From RGIG8124 sp045130665 (GTDB taxonomy: Bacteria > Bacillota > Clostridia > Christensenellales > CAG-917): a stretch of DNA of 64,000 bases. Made by a program: the position numbers and the translations under genes. The notes beneath the pieces are model-generated. The model ran no database searches, was not told where the DNA came from, and worked only from the letters and a program-made list of their open reading frames with translations. Every line of letters begins with the position of its first letter. The stretch's first letter is position 1. The DNA lies in contig JBGUQC010000002.1 in assembly GCA_045130665.1 (NCBI GenBank), forward strand, positions 124,001 through 188,000, written 5' to 3'. Below, piece after piece: positions 9,746 through 18,048 of the stretch.

Positions 9746-10843
9746 ATGGACATATATAGCACAAAAAACGAATTAAAAGAAACTAGAGAAGACCTAGCTC
9801 GTGCTTATGCTGGAATTAATCCAGATAAGAAGAGAGAAAGAATTGCTGAACTAGAGCGTATTCAAAACGAGGAAGGATTCTGGAACGATGCTCAAAAAGC
9901 AGCTCAAGTAACAAAAGAGCAAAACCAACTACAGGCAAAGCTCTTAAAGTTTGAAAATACCATAAAAGAATTGGATTCAACAATTGAGCTTTTAGATATG
10001 CTAGATGAGAATGATATAGACGCAGAAGTTGAATCCCACGTTGCAGAATTAAAGAGAAAATGCGAAGCATTATCTCTTGAAACACTTTTATCTGGCAAGT
10101 ATGACTCTCTAAATGCCATATTAACGCTTCATTCGGGTGCAGGTGGCACGGAAGCTATGGACTGGGTATCTATGTTGTTTAGAATGTATGCGCGCTTTGT
10201 AGAGCGTTCTAATTGGTCTTTAACTATTCTAGATCAGTTAGATGGTGAAGAAGCAGGATTAAAGAGTATTACATTCTTAGTAGAAGGTGAAAATGCATAC
10301 GGATATCTTAAATCTGAAAAGGGAGTTCATAGACTTGTTCGTATTTCTCCTTTTGATGCAAATAAGAGAAGACATACATCCTTTGCATCTCTAGAAGTTA
10401 TGCCACAAATTATAGATGATCCAGATATCGTTATTCGTCCAGAAGATTTAAAGATAGATACATATAGAAGTTCTGGTGCTGGTGGACAACATGTTAACAA
10501 GACAGAATCTGCTGTACGTATCACACATATTCCTACAGGAATAATTGTTGCTTGCCAAGTGGAAAGAAGCCAAATGCAAAACAAGGAAATGGCAATGGCT
10601 ATGCTCAGATCTAAACTCGCAGAAAAGAGAGAAGAAGAAAGAGCAAAAGAGGCAGCAAATATCTCTGGACAATTAAAGAAAATAGACTTCGGTTCACAGA
10701 TAAGAAGTTATGTATTCTGTCCATATACTATGGTCAAAGACCATAGAACAGACTATGAGACTGGTAATATCCAAGCCGTTATGGATGGAGATTTAGATGG
10801 TTTCATAAACGAGTATTTAAAGAAATCAGCAATAGAGGAATAA
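9746..10843 (+). CDS. prfB: Peptide chain release factor 2
   Basis: RF2 terminates translation at UGA and UAA. The stop-recognition tripeptide SPF is present (RISPFDANKRRHTS), and the catalytic GGQ lies in SSGAGGQHVNKTESAVR. The 365-aa frame is continuous. The autoregulatory in-frame UGA and +1 frameshift found near codon 25 in many bacteria is absent: the segment reads AYAGINPDKKRERIAELE without a break. The ATG lies one base after the secA stop (TAA-T-ATG) and has no obvious Shine-Dalgarno site, which suggests termination-reinitiation. Confidence 0.97.
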   Translation: MDIYSTKNELKETREDLARAYAGINPDKKRERIAELERIQNEEGFWNDAQKAAQVTKEQNQLQAKLLKFENTIKELDSTIELLDMLDENDIDAEVESHVAELKRKCEALSLETLLSGKYDSLNAILTLHSGAGGTEAMDWVSMLFRMYARFVERSNWSLTILDQLDGEEAGLKSITFLVEGENAYGYLKSEKGVHRLVRISPFDANKRRHTSFASLEVMPQIIDDPDIVIRPEDLKIDTYRSSGAGGQHVNKTESAVRITHIPTGIIVACQVERSQMQNKEMAMAMLRSKLAEKREEERAKEAANISGQLKKIDFGSQIRSYVFCPYTMVKDHRTDYETGNIQAVMDGDLDGFINEYLKKSAIEE

Positions 10844-10844
10844 G

Positions 10845-11882
10845 ATGTATAATCCAAAGAGCATACAAGATAAAGAAGATATAATAGTTCTCGCAATTGA
10901 ATCCAGTTGTGATGAAACTGCTTGTGCCATTGTTAAAAATGGTAGAGAGGTTATATCTTCATGTATCGCTACTCAAATAGAAATCCATAGACGTTATGGT
11001 GGCGTAGTTCCAGAAATTGCAAGTAGAAATCATACAATGGCAATTGAGTCTGTAGTAAATGAAACTATAGAAAAATCTGGACTAAAAGTAGAGGATATAG
11101 ATGCTATAGCTGTAACATATGGTGCTGGATTATTGGGTGCATTATTAGTTGGTGTAAACTTTGCAAAAGGCTTAGCCCTAGCATGGAATAAACCACTCTA
11201 TGCAGTATCTCATATAAGAGGACACGTAGCAGCTAACTATATAGGCACAAATTTAGAACCACCATATCTCTGCTTACTAGCAAGCGGTGGACATACTGCA
11301 GTCCTCAATGTAAAGAACTATAAAGAAGTTGAATCTATTGCATCTTCAAAGGATGATGCAGCAGGTGAGGCTTTTGATAAGGTTGCAAGAGTATTATCTT
11401 TACCATATCCTGGCGGACCAGAAATCCAAAAGCTAGCAGAACAAGGCAAACCAAGTATTGCAATGCCATGTCCAACCTTTGGACCAAATGATGAACTCTG
11501 GTTCTCATTCTCAGGTATTAAGACATTTGTTATTAACTATATTCATAATCTAGAACAAAAAGGTGAGAGCATTTGTAGGGAAGATGTAGCAGCTTCTTTC
11601 CAAGAAGCAGCTGTATCTCAACTCTTCAATACAACACTAAATGCATCTAAAAGAACTGGCATAAAAGAAATAGCAATAGCAGGTGGTGTTTCAGCTAATT
11701 TAAAGCTCAGAGAGAGGTTCGACACACTGAAAGATCAAGGCTATAAAATCTATTATCCAGCACTAAAATATTGCACAGATAATGCTGCCATGATAGGCTC
11801 AGAAGCATACTATTTAATCAAGACTGGCGCAGCACCAAGTGACTTGTCGTTAGATGCAAAAGCCACCGTTCCACTTAGATAA
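10845..11882 (+). CDS. tsaD: tRNA N6-adenosine threonylcarbamoyltransferase TsaD
   Basis: TsaD transfers threonylcarbamoyl to A37 of ANN-decoding tRNAs, together with TsaB and TsaE. The 345-aa sequence has the Kae1/Gcp signatures: IESSCDETACAIV near the N-terminus, VVPEIASRNH, the HIRGHVAAN metal-binding histidines, ASGGHTAVL, and the late GGVSANLKLRE. The ATG is one base after the prfB stop (TAA-G-ATG), with GAGGA at 10836-10840 as ribosome-binding site. It is the last gene of the left block; a 547-base intergenic region follows. Confidence 0.96.
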   Translation: MYNPKSIQDKEDIIVLAIESSCDETACAIVKNGREVISSCIATQIEIHRRYGGVVPEIASRNHTMAIESVVNETIEKSGLKVEDIDAIAVTYGAGLLGALLVGVNFAKGLALAWNKPLYAVSHIRGHVAANYIGTNLEPPYLCLLASGGHTAVLNVKNYKEVESIASSKDDAAGEAFDKVARVLSLPYPGGPEIQKLAEQGKPSIAMPCPTFGPNDELWFSFSGIKTFVINYIHNLEQKGESICREDVAASFQEAAVSQLFNTTLNASKRTGIKEIAIAGGVSANLKLRERFDTLKDQGYKIYYPALKYCTDNAAMIGSEAYYLIKTGAAPSDLSLDAKATVPLR

Positions 11883-12061
11883 ATCAGCATTCTAACCGCC
11901 TCTTTTTATATTTTAAACGCATACATAACATCCACGCCCATTTTTATGCAATTATACATACGTAAATCGTGCGTCTTGTGGTGCGCACGGGGCAAAATCC
12001 ACAATATCTAGTTATTTGGCCCAATATATAAATATTATTTAATATTTTTATAAATTTTCGT
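11883..12061. other. Intergenic region after tsaD with an inverted repeat
   Basis: I see no coding sequence here. The one clear structure is the perfect inverted repeat CGTGCG (11968-11973) / CGCACG (11984-11989) with a 10-base loop. It is followed by G-rich sequence rather than a T-tract, so it is not a normal terminator. The segment from 12000 to 12061 is extremely AT-rich and could be an UP-like element for the promoter just downstream. Confidence 0.5.
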
Positions 12062-12094
12062 TTGACATTTAATCTCTCGAGTTGTTATTATAAT
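12062..12094 (+). promoter_or_regulatory. Candidate promoter of the rpsL operon
   Basis: A perfect TTGACA is at 12062-12067. TATAAT is at 12089-12094, giving a 21-base spacer, longer than the preferred 17. With a 17-base spacer the -10 would be the poorer TTATTA at 12085-12090. The very AT-rich upstream sequence and the highly expressed operon downstream support a promoter here; the exact -10 is uncertain. Confidence 0.6.
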
Positions 12095-12114
12095 CACGCT
12101 TGCAAAAATTGCAG

Positions 12115-12425
12115 GCACTTTTAAATTAGAATAATTTATATAGAACTAATTTGAAAGGCTGAACATTGTTAGACTGAAGAGCTCGGAAGCTAGGGAATTT
12201 CCAAACTTAGTGGAAGGGCGTGTTCATAGAAAAGGATAAGGTGTGAAATCTTATTTCCGTGAACGTCAAAGCCGGATGGTAACGAAATTGAATTAACAGA
12301 TCGCGTAAACCAATTGGTTGTATCGAAACGCAGGAGTTAAGGAAAGGAAACTGAGATGGTGGAGACACAGAAATATAGTGCGCCGTGTAGGGTTGCATGA
12401 CGCATTCGAAAATCTAAGGAGGATA
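12115..12425 (+). ncRNA. Long, probably structured 5' leader of rpsL (unidentified)
   Basis: About 300 transcribed, non-coding bases precede rpsL. The segment is clearly less AT-rich than the intergenic DNA before it and can form several helices. One is a hairpin with GTTCA (12222-12226) pairing TGAAC (12260-12264) and an inner ATAAG (12236-12240) / CTTAT (12250-12254). Another has GCGT (12303-12306) pairing ACGC (12328-12331), enclosing AACC/GGTT (12308-12311/12316-12319). A GTGCGCC element at 12378 can pair with GGTTGCAT near 12391-12398. The end carries the rpsL ribosome-binding site (AAGGAGG). I do not recognise it as a known RNA family; ribosomal-protein autoregulation is the natural hypothesis. 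Confidence 0.5.
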
Positions 12426-12429
12426 CATA

Positions 12430-12804
12430 ATGCCAACCATTAATCAATTGATAAAGAATGGTAGAAAGAAACAAACCAAGAAGTCTATGACTCCTATTAT
12501 GGACCAATGCCCACAAAAGAGAGGTATTTGTGTTTCTGTAACAACAACAACTCCAAAGAAGCCTAATTCAGCGCTTCGTAAAATTGCAAGAGTTCGTTTA
12601 GTCAATGGACAAGAAGGTACTGTTTACATTCCAGGAATCGGCCACAACTTACAAGAGCACTCTGTTGTTCTTATTAGAGGCGGACGTGTAAAGGACCTAC
12701 CAGGTGTGCGTTATCATATCGTACGTGGTGCTTTAGATGCAGCAGGTGTTGCAAAACGTTGTCAATCTAGAAGCAAGTACGGTGCAAAACGCCCAAAGAG
12801 ATAA
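12430..12804 (+). CDS. rpsL: 30S ribosomal protein S12
   Basis: S12 lies at the decoding centre of the small subunit. The 124-aa protein has the canonical TTTPKKPNSALRK and GHNLQEHSVVLIRGGRVKDL segments. The lysines linked to streptomycin sensitivity (PKKPN and VKDLPG) are unchanged. Just before them the almost invariant CTRVYTTT reads CVSVTTTT, and KRRQSRSKYG reads KRCQSRSKYG, both unusual. AAGGAGG precedes the ATG at 8-base spacing. It begins the rpsL-rpsG-fusA-tuf block. Confidence 0.98.
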   Translation: MPTINQLIKNGRKKQTKKSMTPIMDQCPQKRGICVSVTTTTPKKPNSALRKIARVRLVNGQEGTVYIPGIGHNLQEHSVVLIRGGRVKDLPGVRYHIVRGALDAAGVAKRCQSRSKYGAKRPKR

Positions 12805-12858
12805 TCAAAATAAAATTTTTTCGAATGTTAGAAGTGTAACATTTTTAGGAGGATAAAA

Positions 12859-13329
12859 ATGCCAAGAAGAAGTGGTGTGCCAAAGAGACAAGTACTCCCA
12901 GATTCTAAATACAACAGCGTGTTGGTAACAAAGATTATCAACCAAGTTATGTTAGATGGAAAGAAGGGAATTGCTGAAGAAATCGTTTATGGCGCAATAG
13001 ATATAGCAACAGCCAAAACCTCAATGGAGCCAATGGAGCTCTTAGATAAGGTTATGGAAAATGTTAAACCTCAACTCGAGGTTAAGGCAAGACGTGTAGG
13101 TGGTGCTACATATCAAGTACCAATGGAAATTCGTCCAGAACGTCGCCAAACATTAGCAATTCGTTGGATAGTAGATTTTGCTAGAAAACGTAGTGAAAGA
13201 ACAATGGAAGAAAGACTCGCAGGAGAATTTGTAGATGCAAGTAACTTAACAGGCGGAGCAGTAAAGAGAAAAGATGAAATGCACCGTGCTGCAGAAGCAA
13301 ACAAAGCATTTGCACATTTCAGATGGTAA
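12859..13329 (+). CDS. rpsG: 30S ribosomal protein S7
   Basis: S7 nucleates assembly of the 30S head. The 156-aa length is standard and the sequence is canonical, including MPRRSGVPKRQVLPD at the start, ARRVGGATYQVPMEI in the middle and a C-terminus ending AEANKAFAHFRW. A strong TTTTAGGAGGATAAAA ribosome-binding site precedes the ATG. The 54-base gap after rpsL contains no strong stem. Confidence 0.98.
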   Translation: MPRRSGVPKRQVLPDSKYNSVLVTKIINQVMLDGKKGIAEEIVYGAIDIATAKTSMEPMELLDKVMENVKPQLEVKARRVGGATYQVPMEIRPERRQTLAIRWIVDFARKRSERTMEERLAGEFVDASNLTGGAVKRKDEMHRAAEANKAFAHFRW

Positions 13330-13350
13330 TAGAGTCTTAAAAATAGTTTT

Positions 13351-15429
13351 ATGGAAAAAGGTATTGCGCTCGATAAGCTAAGAAATATAGGTATAATGGC
13401 TCACATCGATGCCGGTAAGACAACCACTACCGAAAGAATTTTGTTCTATTCAGGCAAAATTAGAAGGCTCGGTAATGTTGACTCTGGTAACACAGTAACC
13501 GATTCCATGGAACAAGAACGTGAGAGAGGAATCACAATTGCATCCGCTGCAGTTACTACAATCTGGAAGGGCCATCAAATAAATATTATTGATACCCCAG
13601 GACACGTAGACTTCACCGTAGAGGTAGAAAGAAGTTTAAGAGTCTTAGATGGAGCAGTTGCAGTGTTCTGTGCAAGAGGAGGAGTAGAACCTCAATCCGA
13701 AAACGTATGGAGACAAGCGAATACTTATAAAGTACCACGTATCGCATACGTTAATAAGATGGACATCAATGGTGCAAACTTCATGAATGTTTTGGCCATG
13801 ATGAGAGATAGGTTGAACGCTAATCCAGTTGCAATAGAGTTGCCAATTGGTAAAGAAGCAGATTTCAAGGGTTGTATAGACTTAATTGAAATGAAAGCTA
13901 TTTACTACTCAGATGAAGACCTCGGTGTAAACCTAGATATTAGAGATATACCGGCAGATCTTTTAGATGAGGCAAAGGATGCAAGAAATACAATGCTAGA
14001 TCAAATCTCGGAATTCAGCGATGATATAGCCGAGAAACTCATTATGGAAGAGGCAGATAGCATCACAGCAGATGAAATCAAAGCCGCAATCCGTAATGGT
14101 ACAATAGGAATGAAAATCAACCCAGTTCTTTGTGGAAGCTCATTTAAGAACAAGGGTATACAAGAATTGCTAGACGCTATCGTAGACTTCCTTCCATCTC
14201 CATTGGATATCCCACCAACAGTAGGAAAAAATCCAAGAACAGATAAAGAGGAAATCAGAAAAGCAAGCGAGTCTGAACCATTCAGTGGGTTGGTATTCAA
14301 GGTTGTAGCAGATCCATTTATCGGAAAACTTGAGTTTGTAAGAATTTATTCTGGCAAATTAAAAGTTGGAGATTTGGTATTCAATGTTGGAAAAAATGAG
14401 AATGAGCGTATTGGACGTATAGTTCGTATGTTCTCAGACGAAAGAATAGACATTGAAGAAGCTGGAGCCGGTGAGATCATAGCAATCGTTGGTTTGAAAA
14501 AATCAACAACGGGCGATACGCTTTGTGATAGGTCACATCAGATAATTCTAGAAAACATAGAGTTCCCTGAACCTGTCATCAAAGTTGCTATCGAACCAAA
14601 ATCAAAAGCTTCCCAAGAACGTATGGTCACAGCAATCCAACGTTTAAGCGAAGAGGATCCAACATTCAAGTCTTATACAGACAAGGAAACTGGACAAATC
14701 ATCATCGCTGGAATGGGAGAGTTGCACCTTGAAATTATAGTAGACCGTATGTTCCGTGAATTCCACGTTGAAGCTAATGTAGGTAAGCCACAGGTAAGTT
14801 ACCGTGAGACAGTCACTACAAAGGCACAAGCGGAAGAAAGATTTGTTCGTCAAACAGGTGGTAAAGGTCAATATGCACACTGCGTATTAACAATTGAACC
14901 AAACCCAGATGGCGGATATGTCTTCGAAGATCAAACCAAGGGCGGAGTAATTCCAAAGGAATTTATGAAGGCTTTGGACAAAGGAATTCAGGATGCAGCA
15001 AAATCTGGTATCTTAGCTGGATACGAAGCAGTAGATTTCAAGATTACAGTTTTAGATGGTAGTACTCACGAGGTAGACTCATCTGAAAATGCATTCGAAA
15101 TCTGTGGATCACTTGCATTCAAGAAAGCTGCAGAGGCCGCTAAACCAGTATTGCTAGAACCTATTATGCATGTAGAGATATTTGCACCACAAGAGTATGT
15201 AGGCGGAATATTAAGCCACATTACTTCAAAGAGAGGAACTGTTAAAGGACAGGAAATCAGAAACGATGTATATGTCATAGATGCATATGCTCCATTGGGT
15301 GAGATGTTCGGATATTCAAAAGATTTAAGAACAATCACTCAAGGAAGGGGAACCTTCACAATGTTGTTTGATCATTATGCACAGGTTCCAAAGGCAATAT
15401 CAGACAAGATATTGAACTACTATTATTAA
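13351..15429 (+). CDS. fusA: Translation elongation factor G
   Basis: EF-G is the translocation GTPase. The 692-aa protein has the GTPase motifs AHIDAGKTTTTERI, DTPGHVDFT and NKMD, then domain II, the HLEIIVDRM and ANVGKPQVSYRE segments, and the domain IV loop with HEVDSSE. Domain V is unusual: the common GD(V/I)(I/M)GD(I/L)xSRRG reads GGILSHITSKRG, and PLSEMFGYA reads PLGEMFGYS. The start fits the family N-terminus, yet no Shine-Dalgarno sequence is visible in the 21-base gap after rpsG, which is surprising for such a highly expressed gene. Confidence 0.96.
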   Translation: MEKGIALDKLRNIGIMAHIDAGKTTTTERILFYSGKIRRLGNVDSGNTVTDSMEQERERGITIASAAVTTIWKGHQINIIDTPGHVDFTVEVERSLRVLDGAVAVFCARGGVEPQSENVWRQANTYKVPRIAYVNKMDINGANFMNVLAMMRDRLNANPVAIELPIGKEADFKGCIDLIEMKAIYYSDEDLGVNLDIRDIPADLLDEAKDARNTMLDQISEFSDDIAEKLIMEEADSITADEIKAAIRNGTIGMKINPVLCGSSFKNKGIQELLDAIVDFLPSPLDIPPTVGKNPRTDKEEIRKASESEPFSGLVFKVVADPFIGKLEFVRIYSGKLKVGDLVFNVGKNENERIGRIVRMFSDERIDIEEAGAGEIIAIVGLKKSTTGDTLCDRSHQIILENIEFPEPVIKVAIEPKSKASQERMVTAIQRLSEEDPTFKSYTDKETGQIIIAGMGELHLEIIVDRMFREFHVEANVGKPQVSYRETVTTKAQAEERFVRQTGGKGQYAHCVLTIEPNPDGGYVFEDQTKGGVIPKEFMKALDKGIQDAAKSGILAGYEAVDFKITVLDGSTHEVDSSENAFEICGSLAFKKAAEAAKPVLLEPIMHVEIFAPQEYVGGILSHITSKRGTVKGQEIRNDVYVIDAYAPLGEMFGYSKDLRTITQGRGTFTMLFDHYAQVPKAISDKILNYYY

Positions 15430-15529
15430 GCGTATATACGCGCAACAACCACAAAGAATATATATGCACACGCATTATATATAAATAAAAAACAAAAATT
15501 TCAATTTAAAAAAAGGAGTTGAAAAGATT

Positions 15530-16735
15530 ATGGCAAAAGCTAAGTTTGAAAGAAACAAAACACACATTAACATTGGTACAATCGGACACGTTGACCATGG
15601 TAAAACCACTCTTACTGCAGCAATCACAATGTATTGCGCACACAAGGGACTTGCTCAAGAAATGAAATATGATCAAATCGATAAAGCCCCAGAAGAGAAA
15701 GCAAGAGGAATCACAATCAACACAGCACACGTTGAGTACCAAACAGAATCAAGACACTACGCACACGTAGACTGCCCAGGACACGCTGACTATGTTAAGA
15801 ACATGATCACAGGTGCTGCACAAATGGACGGAGCTATCTTAGTCGTAGCAGCAACAGATGGTCCAATGCCACAAACACGTGAGCACATCTTATTAGCAAG
15901 ACAAGTAGGTGTTCCATACATCATCGTTTTCTTAAACAAAACAGACCAAATGGACGATCCAGACCTTCTTGACTTAGTTGAAGAAGAAGTAAGAGACTTA
16001 TTAAGCGAATACCAATTCCCAGGCGCAGACACACCAATCATCAGAGGTTCTGCATTAAAGGCTATGGAAGCAGGTTTAGCAGGAGATTGGGACAATCCAG
16101 CATTCGAACCAATTCAAAAATTATTAGATGCATGTGATTCATACTTCCCAGATCCAGTTCGTGATACAGATAAGCCATTCTTAATGCCAGTAGAAGACGT
16201 CTTCACAATCACAGGTCGTGGAACAGTTGCTACAGGTAGAGTAGAAAGAGGTATCTTAAAGCTCAACGACAAAGTTGAAATCGTTGGTCTCTCTGAAGAA
16301 AAGAAAGAAACAGTTGCAACAGGTATCGAAATGTTCCGTAAGCTCCTTGACTTCGCACAAGGTGGAGATAACATCGGTGTTCTCTTAAGAGGTATTAACC
16401 GTGATGAAATCGAACGTGGACAAGTTTTAGCAAAACCAGGCACAATTCATCCACACACACACTTCGAAGGACAAGTTTACGTTCTTAAGAAAGAAGAAGG
16501 TGGCCGTCATACTCCATTCTTAAACGGATACAGACCACAATTCTACTTCAGAACAACAGACGTTACAGGTACAATCTCACTTCCAGCAGGAGTTGAAGTT
16601 GTAAGACCAGGCGACAACACCAAGATGACAATCAAATTAATCACACCTATCGCTATCGAAGAAGGACTTCGTTTCGCTATTCGTGAAGGTGGTAGAACTG
16701 TTGGTTCCGGTGTTGTTACATCAATCATCGAATAA
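15530..16735 (+). CDS. tuf: Translation elongation factor Tu
   Basis: EF-Tu delivers aminoacyl-tRNA to the ribosome. The 401-aa sequence has the G-domain motifs GHVDHGKTTL, DCPGHADYVKNM and NKTDQMD, the switch I segment EKARGITINTAHVEY, and the domain III segment GGRHTPFLNGYRPQFYFRTTD. AAAAGGAG at 15512-15519 serves as ribosome-binding site with rather long spacing. The 100-base gap after fusA contains the perfect palindrome GCGTATATACGC (15430-15441). A long GC-rich stem follows the gene at 16775-16799. Confidence 0.98.
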   Translation: MAKAKFERNKTHINIGTIGHVDHGKTTLTAAITMYCAHKGLAQEMKYDQIDKAPEEKARGITINTAHVEYQTESRHYAHVDCPGHADYVKNMITGAAQMDGAILVVAATDGPMPQTREHILLARQVGVPYIIVFLNKTDQMDDPDLLDLVEEEVRDLLSEYQFPGADTPIIRGSALKAMEAGLAGDWDNPAFEPIQKLLDACDSYFPDPVRDTDKPFLMPVEDVFTITGRGTVATGRVERGILKLNDKVEIVGLSEEKKETVATGIEMFRKLLDFAQGGDNIGVLLRGINRDEIERGQVLAKPGTIHPHTHFEGQVYVLKKEEGGRHTPFLNGYRPQFYFRTTDVTGTISLPAGVEVVRPGDNTKMTIKLITPIAIEEGLRFAIREGGRTVGSGVVTSIIE

Positions 16736-16774
16736 TAAGTTAGTGTTCTTTCAAAAATAATAAAACAGACCTTT

Positions 16775-16799
16775 GTGCGAGGTAATTTTAACCTCGCAC
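16775..16799 (+). terminator. Perfect stem-loop between tuf and rpmG
   Basis: GTGCGAGGT (16775-16783) pairs perfectly with ACCTCGCAC (16791-16799) around a 7-base loop. It is followed by GGGG rather than T residues, so readthrough into rpmG-secE-nusG is likely. It may be a partial terminator, pause or processing site separating tuf from the downstream genes. Confidence 0.55.
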
Positions 16800-16852
16800 G
16801 GGGTTATGTGTGTGAAGAACAAAAAATGTAACAAAACAAAGGGAGGTGCAAA

Positions 16853-17023
16853 ATGGCATCCAAATCCAAAGAAACAAGAATAAAGATTACACTTGCTTGC
16901 CAAGAATGTAAGCAACGTAATTATATGACTTCCAAAAACAAACAAAAGAATCCAGACCGTATTGAAGTTCAAAAATACTGTCCATTCTGCAAGAAGCATA
17001 CAATACACAAAGAAACTAAGTAA
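16853..17023 (+). CDS. rpmG: 50S ribosomal protein L33
   Basis: This is a 56-aa ribosomal protein. The start MASKSKETRIKITLACQECK and the pattern CQEC ... CPFC (two CxxC pairs of a zinc ribbon) identify the zinc-binding form of L33. GGGAGGTG lies 5 bases before the ATG. The position just before secE and nusG is the classical one for rpmG. The two intact CxxC pairs imply a zinc-dependent L33. Confidence 0.95.
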   Translation: MASKSKETRIKITLACQECKQRNYMTSKNKQKNPDRIEVQKYCPFCKKHTIHKETK

Positions 17024-17043
17024 TCTAAACCCAGGAGGGTATC

Positions 17044-17433
17044 ATGGCTAAGAAAAACCAAGCTCAAAGCGTAAGTGCTGAAGAAGTCAATACACAAGAA
17101 GTAGAAGCAACCGAAACTCAAGAAGTTGCTGCTGTCAACGTAGAAGACAATACAAACGCACCAAAAGCTAAGGCAAAGAAAACTCCTACTCAAGCACAAC
17201 AAGGCAAAAAGAAGAGAGGATTCTTCAAGGCTATTGGAAAATGGTTCAAGGAATTATTCTCCGAGTTAAAGAAGGTCACATGGCCAACTGCAAAAGATGT
17301 TTCTAAAAACACAGCAGTTGTTGTTATAGTTGTTGTAGTATTCTTTATTCTCTTATTCGCAATTGACTATGTATTAGCAGGATTATTAAGCTTGTTAATT
17401 AATGGTAAATGGGCAACATTATTTATCTCATAA
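17044..17433 (+). CDS. secE: Preprotein translocase subunit SecE
   Basis: SecE clamps SecY in the membrane. The 129-aa protein has a long charged, low-complexity N-terminal extension (residues 1-60, rich in Glu, Thr, Gln and Ala and ending in a basic KKKRG patch). The conserved amphipathic segment FKELFSELKKVTWPTAKDV follows, then one membrane helix (about residues 95-117). The core Clostridia-type SecE is only about 60-80 aa, so the extension roughly doubles it. CCAGGAGGG is the ribosome-binding site. Confidence 0.95.
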   Translation: MAKKNQAQSVSAEEVNTQEVEATETQEVAAVNVEDNTNAPKAKAKKTPTQAQQGKKKRGFFKAIGKWFKELFSELKKVTWPTAKDVSKNTAVVVIVVVVFFILLFAIDYVLAGLLSLLINGKWATLFIS

Positions 17434-17454
17434 GATAAATCCAGGAGGGGAAAT

Positions 17455-17991
17455 ATGATGAAACATTCAGATCAACCATTATGGTATATAATCCATACTT
17501 ACACTGGACACGAAGATGTTGTCGAAGAAAGCCTTAGAAACATGATTGAAAACAATGGTTTACAAGACCAAATTTTCGATATCAAGGTTTTGAAAAGAGA
17601 AGAAATCGTTGAGAAGGAAGATGGAAAGCGTAAGGTAGTATTAAAGAATATTTACCCATCATACGTTTTTATTAAGATGATATATAGCAACCAAGTTTGG
17701 TACTATGTCACATCTACAAATGGAGTAACAGGCTTCGTAGGTCCACAAGGCAGACCAATGCCACTAACACCAGAAGAGGTTAAGAAGAACGGATTAGAAG
17801 CTATCAAAATTGAAGACTTTAATATTAAAGTCGGAGACAACGTCGAAATCATTTCTGGAGCACTTGCCGGATTTGTTGGAACAGTTGATGAAATTCATGC
17901 AGATCGTGAAAAAGTCAAAGTTACAGTTCCAATGTTCGGAAGATTAACTCCGGTTGAAGTTGAGTTCTCAAACGTTGAGAAAGTCAAATAA
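17455..17991 (+). CDS. nusG: Transcription termination/antitermination factor NusG
   Basis: NusG binds RNA polymerase and couples it to Rho or the ribosome. The 178-aa protein has the NGN domain (PLWYIIHTYTGHEDVVEESL, then YPSYVFIKM and GVTGFVGPQGRPMPL) and the C-terminal KOW domain (VGDNVEIISGALAGFVGTVDEI). AGGAGGGG precedes a double ATG; I use the first. It lies between secE and rplK in the canonical order. Confidence 0.97.
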   Translation: MMKHSDQPLWYIIHTYTGHEDVVEESLRNMIENNGLQDQIFDIKVLKREEIVEKEDGKRKVVLKNIYPSYVFIKMIYSNQVWYYVTSTNGVTGFVGPQGRPMPLTPEEVKKNGLEAIKIEDFNIKVGDNVEIISGALAGFVGTVDEIHADREKVKVTVPMFGRLTPVEVEFSNVEKVK

Positions 17992-17994
17992 CAA

Positions 17995-18026
17995 GCGGGA
18001 GGACGTATAACGCCCGGAAGACCGCC
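17995..18026 (+). promoter_or_regulatory. Candidate ribosomal protein L1-binding leader before rplK
   Basis: In the 57-base nusG-rplK gap, GCGG (17995-17998) can pair with CCGC (18022-18025), enclosing a GGGAGG motif and a smaller hairpin CGT-ATA-ACG with flanking GG/CC. The composition is far more G+C-rich than the surroundings. L1 autoregulation through a 23S rRNA mimic at this place is established for rplK-rplA operons; assigning it here is inference from position, the GGGAGG motif and the pairing. Confidence 0.55.
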
Positions 18027-18048
18027 GTTAGTCATTAGGAGGTAGAAT

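Noticed and set aside
12207..12398. 63-codon open frame on the minus strand opposite the rpsL leader
   Set aside because: No ribosome-binding site, no recognisable protein, and it lies opposite a probable structured leader.
12115..12425. Group II intron, RNase P or tmRNA in the rpsL leader
   Set aside because: The GTGCG and AGCCGGATG bits recall group II introns, but domain V, the 3' end and a reverse transcriptase are missing and the order is wrong. RNase P and tmRNA signatures are absent.
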